Of a stretch of DNA of 6,789 nucleotides, positions 1 through 5,211 are shown piece after piece. The notes beneath the pieces are model-generated. The model was not told the DNA's origin, did no database searches, and saw nothing but the letters and a program-made list of their open reading frames with translations. How positions within the stretch are numbered: position 1 is the first letter of the stretch; each line of letters begins with the position of its first letter. Source of the DNA: Actinomycetota bacterium (GTDB lineage Bacteria; Acidobacteriota; Blastocatellia; Chloracidobacteriales; Chloracidobacteriaceae); assembly GCA_013298335.1 (NCBI GenBank), contig JAAFHI010000179.1, forward strand, positions 1-6,789. Reading direction: 5' to 3'. The position numbers and the translations under genes were made by a program.

Positions 1-753
1 CAGCACCACCCGCCATCCGGCCCGATCGGCCCAGTGGCCGAGGACGAAATCGTCGGCCAGAAAATCCTTCATCGCCGCGAACCCGCCGATTTCGGAAAGG
101 CACTCCCGCCGGATCGCCATCGAGGGGCCGAGCGTGAACTTCATCCCTTCGAGGCGTTCGGCGACGACCACGCCCGCCATGAATTCGGTGGACATGCCGA
201 GCGCTTCAAGTTTTGCCCAGAAATCCGCGCCGCCCGCGCCGCGGTAGAGATTCGTCACCGCGCCGACCTTTTCGCCGGAAAAGGCCGCCGCCATCGCTTT
301 GAGGTAGTCGGGCGCGACCGAGGTGTCACTGTCGGTCACGATGAAAATGTCGTGGGCCGCCGCGTTCGTCATGGTTTCCATGCTGAAAACCTTGGCGTTG
401 GCGTAGGGCGGCTGGCCGGTCAGCAGCAGGCGTGCGGGAACGTCGGGAAAGCGTTCGATGAGCCGGTTGACGACGGCGACCGCCGGGTCGTCGGCGGTTC
501 TGACGGCGAAAAGCAGTTCGAAAACCGGATACTCCTGCGTGAAGAAACTGGTCAGACAGGCTTCCAGGTCCGATTCCGCCCCGCGCAGCGGCTTGAGCAG
601 CGTCATGGGCGGCAACGCAACCCGCGCATTCGTCGCGGAAGTTCTCCGAAGCAGCGCGGCGGTTGAAAAAATTGCGAGGCCGAAGTAGGCCATGCCGCCC
701 AGCGTGAGGATTCCCAGCACGATTTGAGCAGCGAGAAAAATCCAGTAAGACAT
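1..753 (-). CDS. hpnI: Hopanoid glycosyltransferase HpnI, GT21 family (3' end outside the window)
   Basis: Reading the minus strand from the ATG at 753-751 gives 251 uninterrupted codons that run off the left edge, so the C-terminus is missing. Residues 5-35 form a hydrophobic N-terminal membrane segment. A GT-A glycosyltransferase fold follows: [10 protein letters not shown] (51-60), an Asp pair in TADDP (86-90), NAKV (119-122), the metal-binding-type TDSD (140-143), a LYRGAGG segment (169-175), [11 protein letters not shown] (207-217) and LADDFVLGH (232-240), which carries the third acidic motif. The expected (Q/R)xxRW motif would lie beyond the edge. This order is that of ceramide-glucosyltransferase-like GT21 enzymes and fits HpnI well. 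HpnI is known to add N-acetylglucosamine to bacteriohopanetetrol at the inner membrane, before deacetylation by HpnK. The divergently oriented hpnG supports the assignment. The Shine-Dalgarno sequence is weak. A plain GT21 ceramide glucosyltransferase is the main alternative. Confidence 0.87.
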   Translation of the reverse strand, partial: MSYWIFLAAQIVLGILTLGGMAYFGLAIFSTAALLRRTSATNARVALPPMTLLKPLRGAESDLEACLTSFFTQEYPVFELLFAVRTADDPAVAVVNRLIERFPDVPARLLLTGQPPYANAKVFSMETMTNAAAHDIFIVTDSDTSVAPDYLKAMAAAFSGEKVGAVTNLYRGAGGADFWAKLEALGMSTEFMAGVVVAERLEGMKFTLGPSMAIRRECLSEIGGFAAMKDFLADDFVLGHWADRAGWRVVL

Positions 754-819
754 GTGGTTGCTTTCGCGAGACGGCGTCGGCGGAGACTGTTGCCTCCCAT
801 CCGAAAAGAGCGAGTGTGA

Positions 820-849
820 TTGCTTCACGGTTGCCGAAACTCGTATGAT
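820..849 (+). promoter_or_regulatory. Candidate sigma70-type promoter for hpnG
   Basis: TTGCTT (820-825) and TATGAT (844-849) are separated by 18 bp and resemble -35 and -10 boxes; the -10 matches TATAAT at five of six positions. The -10 overlaps the ATG ATG at 845-850. If it is real, transcription would start near 856 and translation would have to begin downstream, probably at the GTG at 890. This is a pattern match only, in a divergent gap that must hold promoters for both hpnI and hpnG. Confidence 0.28.
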
Positions 850-1648
850 GCCCGCTTTATATTTCGCCGGAAGGCCTGAAACAAGCGTCGTGTCCAAATC
901 CGTAACCGAATCCGTAGCCCGGTCCCTGACCGTATTCGTCGCGACGGATGGAGAGTTTCGAGCCGTCGCGGATGCCGCCGACAGGTGGCAACCGGCGGGC
1001 GATTCCCGCAAAAGCGGCACCGGTCAGGTCGGCCAGACGCCGTTTTCGCTCTTTCAGACCGATATGGGACCGGCCAACGCCGAACGGTGCGCCCGATGGG
1101 TTTTTGAACGAAATCCTTCCGGCGACGTGTTGGTTATCGGCATCAGCGGCGCGCTCTCGCCGCGCGTCCAGTTTGGAGAAACCGTTCTCTGTTCCGGAAT
1201 TGCCGGCGAAGCGGGGGACCGCATCGATTGCGACCCCGATTTCACGACCCGGCTGACCGAACGCTTCGCCGGGCGAAAGACAACCTTTCACACGGGATTG
1301 GGCGTCACGACCAACCGCGTGATATGCAGTACGGCGGAAAAAGGCCGTCTTCACGATACTTACGGAGCCTTGACGGTCGACATGGAAAGCCACGCGATCC
1401 TCAAGGTTGCTCGGGAAGCCGGTCTGCGGACCGCCGTCCTGCGGGTCGTCAGCGATGACGCCCGCCACGATCTCCCGGAGATGAACGCGGCGTTTGACGC
1501 GGATTTCAACGTCCGGTACTTGAAAATGATCGCCGCGCTGGTCGCGAGTCCGTTTGACTCCGCCCGCTTTCTGAAGAACCTTCGCCCCGCCGGACGCGCC
1601 CTCGGACAGTCTTTTCGCGTCGCGCTCGGAGCGGAACCGGTTCAATAA
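845..1648 (+). CDS. hpnG: Hopanoid-associated nucleoside phosphorylase HpnG
   Basis: With the ATG at 845 the protein has 267 residues and belongs to the purine nucleoside phosphorylase / MTA-SAH nucleosidase superfamily. Visible signatures are TVFVATDGEF (29-38, first beta strand), DMGPANAER (73-81, the usual GMGP-type turn), VIGISGALSP (97-106), the substrate-site VDMESHA (178-184) and VVSDDARHDLP (201-211). The last is characteristic of the HpnG subgroup, as is the C-terminal LKNLRPAGRALG. HpnG is known to remove adenine from adenosylhopane, made by the radical-SAM enzyme HpnH, giving a ribosyl hopane intermediate. The protein looks cytosolic. The start is uncertain: an upstream ATG at 752 would overlap the hpnI start codon and leave no divergent promoter. 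A GTG at 890, with GGAAGG at 869-874, sits closer to the conserved domain, and the residues before about 28 look non-conserved. Confidence 0.85.
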   Translation: MMPALYFAGRPETSVVSKSVTESVARSLTVFVATDGEFRAVADAADRWQPAGDSRKSGTGQVGQTPFSLFQTDMGPANAERCARWVFERNPSGDVLVIGISGALSPRVQFGETVLCSGIAGEAGDRIDCDPDFTTRLTERFAGRKTTFHTGLGVTTNRVICSTAEKGRLHDTYGALTVDMESHAILKVAREAGLRTAVLRVVSDDARHDLPEMNAAFDADFNVRYLKMIAALVASPFDSARFLKNLRPAGRALGQSFRVALGAEPVQ

Positions 1649-1664
1649 AGAGGTTTTACCCCCT

Positions 1665-4199
1665 ATGCGCTTTCTGCTCGCTCTCTTTCTCGCGGTTTCC
1701 TTTGTCGCCGCCCCGTTCGGCGGGCTCGCCGCCCGCGCCCAGCAAGGCCAAACCGGAGTGGTGATCGTCATCGTTACCAACGGCGAGGACGGCAAACCTC
1801 TGGCCGACGCCGTGGTCACGATGACGAAAAACGGCACGCCGCCGAGTCCTCCGATCGTCAAAAAAGCTGACGCGGATGGAAAGGTGAGGTTTTCGGAACT
1901 GATTCCCGGCAAGTACACCGTAAAAGTCACCGCCAAGGGTTTTGAGCCACAGGGTGATTTGGAATACCAGGTAGAGGCCGGAATTGAGGCCGAACAACCC
2001 GTCGGGTTGTCGAAAGAAAATGTGATTGACGTTTCGGGGAATGTCGACAAGCCACTGGTCGAGGAGGGATCAACCCCCGCCGGCAAGTTCACCCCCAAGG
2101 AAATCCGTACCCTGCCGGTCGAGGGTCGGGATGCATTGTCCCTCCCGCCGACCCCCGGCGTCCTCCGTACCGGAATCGGCACCAGCATCAGCATCAAGGG
2201 CGGTCGCGAGGATCAATCCGCGGTCTTTCTGAACGGTGCGTTCGTGACCGATCCGGCGACCGGAACGCCGGTGGTCAACGTCCCGCTGGAAGCGGTCGAG
2301 AGCACCCAGGTTTTCACCAATCCGTATCTTCCCGAATACAGCCGGTTTTCCTCCGGGGTCATCAAGATCGAAACCCGCGGCGGAAGTCCGAAGTGGGAAT
2401 TCGGGTTCAACGACCTGTTTCCCGAACCCCGGTTCCGGGGCGGAAAGCTGTTCGGGTTTGCGAATGTTTCGCCGCGCGTGAATTTCTCCGGGCCGCTCGT
2501 CAAGGACAAACTCTTTTTCGCGCAGGGACTTGAGTTCATCGTGGATAAATCGCCCGTGCGCGGACTGCCGAATCCGAACAACGAAATCCGGAAGCGGGCC
2601 TTCCGCAGTTTTTCACAGTTCGACTACCTCATTTCCTCGAAGCAGTCCCTGACGGCCACGGTGAATTTCGCCCGCCGCAACACCCGGTTTCTCGGTCTCG
2701 ACTTTTTCAATCCCCAGCCGGTCGCGCCGAACATGCGCGCCGACGATATCGGATTCGCCGTCTCGCACCGGTTTTTCCGTGAAAACGGGGCCCGGATCGA
2801 CACGCAGTTCAACTACAAGCGCATCGACACCGACATCTTCGGAAACGGACCCGCGACGATGGTCATCACCCCCGTCGGGCGGACCGGGAACTTCTTCGGA
2901 ACGACGGACCGGCTGACCGAGCGGTACCAGATGCAGAGTTCCTACGAGATGCAGAAAATCGAGGCGTTCGGTCGGCATCAGGTCAAGTTCGGCTTTGATG
3001 TGAACGCCATGCGCAATCGCGGGACCGTCACCAACCGCCCGGTCGAAATCCGCCGGACCGACGGTACCCTCGCGCAGCGCATCGAATACGGACGGGTCGG
3101 CGACCTGAGCGCCGACAACATCGAGGTTTCCGGTTACGCCCAGGACCAGTGGACGATTCTGCCGAACCTCCAGCTTGATTTCGGCCTGCGCATCGAGACG
3201 CAGCAGGCGGCGACGACGCTCAACCTCGCGCCGCGCATCGGACTCTCCTATTCGCCGGGCAAAAGCGGAAATACCGTTTTTCGCGCGGGGTACGGACTGT
3301 TTTACGACAAGATTCTGCTGAACGCGCTGGCGTTCCGCAGCCTGCCGAACCAGATCGTGACCACCTTCGCGGCGGACGGCGTGACGGCGGTGGACGGCCC
3401 CCGCGTTTTCGCGAACCAGATCGCCCGCAATCCGACCAACCTCCGGAGCGGCGCGGATTTCCGGGTGCCCTACAACAGCACCCTCAAGCTCGAATTCGCC
3501 CAGAAAATCACCAATCGGGTCCTCATCCGGCTGGGATATACCGACAGCCGGACCTACAACGATCTCTTCGTCACCCCGTTCAATGCGGGAACGGGCGGCG
3601 TGGTGAGTCTTTCCAACAGCGGACAGGCAACCTACAAGGCGTTCGACGCGATTGCCGACATCAAGTTCACGCGCGACCATGAACTGACCGTGGCCTACAC
3701 CCGCAGCAAGGCGCGCGGTCAGCAGAACGACTTCATTTCCTACTACGGCGACTTTCCGGACCCGGTGGTTCGTCCCGACCAGTTTTCGAACGCCAACGTC
3801 GATACGCCGAACCGGTTCTTCGCGCGCGGTCGTTTCGAAGCGCCGCTCGGGCTGACCTTCGCGCCGATCATCGAGTGGCGCAACGGGTTCCCCTATTCAC
3901 TGCGCGATCAGCAGCAGAATTTCGTCGGCATCCGGAACGCCGACAACGTCCGTTTCCCGAATTTCTTCTCGCTCGACCTCGCGGTGACCAAGACCTTCCA
4001 GATTCCGGAATGGCTCAAGCCGAACCTCTTCGGCAAGAAACCGGACATCAAGTCGGCCCAGTTCACGGTCACGATTTTCAACGTGACAAACCACTTCAAC
4101 CCGCGCAACACCTTCGCCAACACCGGCGCGCCGCAGTTCGGGACGTTCTTCGCCAACTACCGGCGGTTTTTCCGGATCGACTTCGGGATCAATTTCTAG
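1665..4199 (+). CDS. TonB-dependent-receptor-like outer-membrane protein with carboxypeptidase-regulatory domain (Oar-like)
   Basis: This 844-residue protein starts with a clear Sec signal peptide (MRFLLALFLAVSF and on, likely cut near ARA-QQ at 24-26). Residues 31-117 form a carboxypeptidase-regulatory-like Ig fold (GKPLADAVVTM, PGKYTVKVTAKGFE). NVIDVSG (119-125) may be a TonB box. A plug domain spans about 138-238, with IRTLPVEGRDALSL, ISIKGGREDQS, FLNGAF and FSSGVIKIETRGG. The remainder is an aromatic-rich beta barrel ending in FFRIDFGINF, with the terminal Phe typical of BamA-recognised outer-membrane proteins. The family includes Myxococcus Oar and is greatly expanded in Acidobacteriota; most members have unknown ligands, so none is assigned. 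It is shorter than many Oar-like members. AAAGAGG (1647-1653) precedes the ATG by 11 nt and overlaps the hpnG stop, and the 16-nt gap suggests co-transcription with hpnG. Confidence 0.92.
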   Translation: MRFLLALFLAVSFVAAPFGGLAARAQQGQTGVVIVIVTNGEDGKPLADAVVTMTKNGTPPSPPIVKKADADGKVRFSELIPGKYTVKVTAKGFEPQGDLEYQVEAGIEAEQPVGLSKENVIDVSGNVDKPLVEEGSTPAGKFTPKEIRTLPVEGRDALSLPPTPGVLRTGIGTSISIKGGREDQSAVFLNGAFVTDPATGTPVVNVPLEAVESTQVFTNPYLPEYSRFSSGVIKIETRGGSPKWEFGFNDLFPEPRFRGGKLFGFANVSPRVNFSGPLVKDKLFFAQGLEFIVDKSPVRGLPNPNNEIRKRAFRSFSQFDYLISSKQSLTATVNFARRNTRFLGLDFFNPQPVAPNMRADDIGFAVSHRFFRENGARIDTQFNYKRIDTDIFGNGPATMVITPVGRTGNFFGTTDRLTERYQMQSSYEMQKIEAFGRHQVKFGFDVNAMRNRGTVTNRPVEIRRTDGTLAQRIEYGRVGDLSADNIEVSGYAQDQWTILPNLQLDFGLRIETQQAATTLNLAPRIGLSYSPGKSGNTVFRAGYGLFYDKILLNALAFRSLPNQIVTTFAADGVTAVDGPRVFANQIARNPTNLRSGADFRVPYNSTLKLEFAQKITNRVLIRLGYTDSRTYNDLFVTPFNAGTGGVVSLSNSGQATYKAFDAIADIKFTRDHELTVAYTRSKARGQQNDFISYYGDFPDPVVRPDQFSNANVDTPNRFFARGRFEAPLGLTFAPIIEWRNGFPYSLRDQQQNFVGIRNADNVRFPNFFSLDLAVTKTFQIPEWLKPNLFGKKPDIKSAQFTVTIFNVTNHFNPRNTFANTGAPQFGTFFANYRRFFRIDFGINF

Positions 4200-4293
4200 G
4201 TGTCGGGTATCGGGTGTCCGGTTTCAGGTGGAAACCGGAGAAAAAGGTATCGGGTGTCGGGTGTCGGGTTTCAGGTGAAAACCGATGCCGAAG
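4200..4293 (+). repeat. Two tandem 47-bp repeat units built of degenerate GTRTCGG heptads
   Basis: Unit 1 (4200-4246) begins immediately after the receptor stop codon and unit 2 (4247-4293) follows directly. Each holds four heptads. Unit 1 reads GTGTCGG, GTATCGG, GTGTCCG, GTTTCAG; unit 2 reads GTATCGG, GTGTCGG, GTGTCGG, GTTTCAG. Each block is followed by GTG, then a related 16-nt tail containing AAACCG. In unit 1 the end of the block makes a perfect 8-bp stem, CCGGTTTC (4218-4225) with GAAACCGG (4231-4238), around AGGTG. In unit 2 the matching stem has one G/A mismatch. No T-run follows either stem, so neither is a classical terminator. Confidence 0.8.
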
Positions 4294-4298
4294 TTCAA

Positions 4299-4355
4299 AT
4301 CCCCCGGTTGCGTTTCTCGCGGGAGAAACCGACCGGGGGATTTTTATCCTTTTTT
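4299..4355 (+). terminator. Rho-independent terminator closing the hpnG/receptor transcript
   Basis: A long stem pairs ATCCCCCGGT (4299-4308) with ACCGGGGGAT (4332-4341), and GTTTCTC (4312-4318) with GAGAAAC (4323-4329) around a GCGG loop; only a small internal irregularity separates the two helices. It is followed by TTTTT (4341-4345) and, after ATCC, TTTTTT (4350-4355). It lies 100 nt past the receptor stop codon and before the cytochrome gene, as expected for the end of the upstream plus-strand unit. Confidence 0.88.
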
Positions 4356-4426
4356 CGGACGTTCAGGCGGTCGGGAATTTTTCCGGGCCGCGCCGGGTTG
4401 AGAAAGGGTAACTGTTCAGCCGCCGT

Positions 4427-4556
4427 TCGCCCTGCCCTCAAGGACAGGGCTATTCAAAAAAAGCCTCGTGAACGAGGCTCAAACTGGTTTTTTCCATTCC
4501 GGAGTCCCGTTCACGGGGCTTGGGAGAAAACAGCCCTGTCCTTGAGGGCAGGGCGA
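4427..4556. repeat. 130-bp nested inverted repeat, REP/BIME- or MITE-like element
   Basis: The outer arms 4427-4451 and 4532-4556 are perfect 25-bp inverted copies. Each arm is itself an imperfect palindrome: GCCCTG pairs with CAGGGC and CCT with AGG around CA, with one C/A mismatch (left arm 4429-4450). Inside lie inner arms 4461-4480 and 4502-4521, inverted copies matching at 17 of 20 positions, and each of these is again a small hairpin with a 4-nt loop. All pairs share one dyad centre near 4491. There is no coding potential, no transposase nearby and no convincing target-site duplication at the edges. Mirror-imaged paired palindromes recall BIMEs (paired REP sequences) or a small non-autonomous element; genome copy number would decide. 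On the minus strand the right arm's hairpin is followed by TGTTTTCT, so it may also act as a weak terminator. Confidence 0.85.
4456..4479 (-). terminator. Intrinsic terminator on the minus strand, inside the inverted repeat
   Basis: Read on the minus strand, AGCCTCG (4479-4473), loop TTCA and CGAGGCT (4468-4462) form a perfect 7-bp stem. The run of seven T spans 4462-4456. This is canonical in the minus direction; on the plus strand the T-run (4488-4493) lies 8 nt after the stem, which is weaker. No minus-strand gene lies between here and the kinase stop at 5212, so its likely substrate is kinase read-through RNA, or it is simply part of the repeat element. Confidence 0.6.
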
Positions 4557-4654
4557 CGAGCGGCCCGAATAATTGCGAAAAAGGAAGACTCACCCGTTCA
4601 ATCCGTCCGACCGATTTCCGCGTACTTTCCGGAGAAAAAGGATTCCAACCGAAT

Positions 4655-5206
4655 ATGCAGCGACTTCCGGCCCTGACGGTACTGATTTTCATGGCGTGCG
4701 CGTGGTGCGTGACGGCGTTCCCGCGCCCGGCGGCGGCGCGCATGCAGCAACCGGAAGGCGGCGTCACGCTGCCCGGCACGCTGGTGTTCGACAGTTCCGA
4801 GGCGGAGCCGAAATTCTCGAAATTCGCCGGATATGATCAGGACAAGGGGAAAGTGACCTTCGACCACGCCGCCCACGCCGGATACGCCGGGGTGACCTGC
4901 GCGGTCTGTCACCACACCAACGCGACGACGCTGTCGGTAAAGGATCAGAAAGCGAGCGAGTTCGTGATGCGGTGTACCAACTGCCACACCGATCAGCCGA
5001 TGGCCCCGTCACCCTTCGAAGGCACCCGTGAAACGCGTACCTTCAAGGGAAAACCGGCGGTGGAAGTGAAGTTCGCCTTTATGGGGCCGGAGACTTCCAC
5101 CCATCCCGACCGGCTGGCCGGGTGCATCGCCTGTCATCGCGAAATGGGTCGTTCAAACCCGAAAGCGGCCAGAATCGTCACCTGTAACACCTGCCACGTC
5201 CCCTGA
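4655..5206 (+). CDS. Periplasmic tetraheme cytochrome c, class III (c3/c7)-like
   Basis: The 183-residue protein has a hydrophobic Sec signal (MQRLPALTVLIFMACAW, cleavage probably near PAAA, 25-28), placing it in the periplasm. It carries four CXXCH haem-attachment motifs: CAVCH (82-86), CTNCH (107-111), CIACH (157-161) and CNTCH (177-181, three residues from the C-terminus counting its His). VTFDHAAHAG (67-76) just before the first motif and the doubled His after it (H86, H87) are the hallmark of cytochrome c3/c7-type proteins. H71, H74, H87 and H150 are plausible distal ligands, suggesting bis-His low-potential haems and an electron-transfer role; the partner is not visible. I chose the ATG at 4655 because the signal peptide starts there and AAGGA (4638-4642) lies 12 nt upstream. 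An in-frame ATG at 4520 would add 45 implausible residues encoded by the inverted repeat. Only a weak promoter candidate is visible (TTGCGA 4573, TTCAAT 4597). Confidence 0.9.
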   Translation: MQRLPALTVLIFMACAWCVTAFPRPAAARMQQPEGGVTLPGTLVFDSSEAEPKFSKFAGYDQDKGKVTFDHAAHAGYAGVTCAVCHHTNATTLSVKDQKASEFVMRCTNCHTDQPMAPSPFEGTRETRTFKGKPAVEVKFAFMGPETSTHPDRLAGCIACHREMGRSNPKAARIVTCNTCHVP

Positions 5207-5211
5207 AGCCG

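Noticed and set aside
34..666. Plus-strand 210-codon open frame at the left edge
   Set aside because: It is the antisense shadow of hpnI, whose minus-strand translation carries a full set of GT21 motifs.
857..2197. Long minus-strand open frame (446 codons) opposite hpnG and the receptor start
   Set aside because: Low-complexity composition with no recognisable motif, and it lies antisense to two well-supported genes.
4200..4293. Heptad repeats considered as a CRISPR array
   Set aside because: There are only two contiguous units with no unique spacers and no cas gene.
4427..4556. Inverted repeat considered as the ends of an insertion sequence
   Set aside because: Only 80 bp lie between the arms, with no transposase remnant and no clear target-site duplication.
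4520..4654. In-frame upstream ATG extending the cytochrome by 45 residues
   Set aside because: The extension is encoded by the inverted repeat and leader, is polar, and would bury the signal peptide internally.
4200..4676. Plus-strand open frame of 158 codons through the intergenic region
   Set aside because: It spans the heptad repeats, the terminator and the inverted repeat; the translation is Arg/Gly/Lys-rich with no motif.
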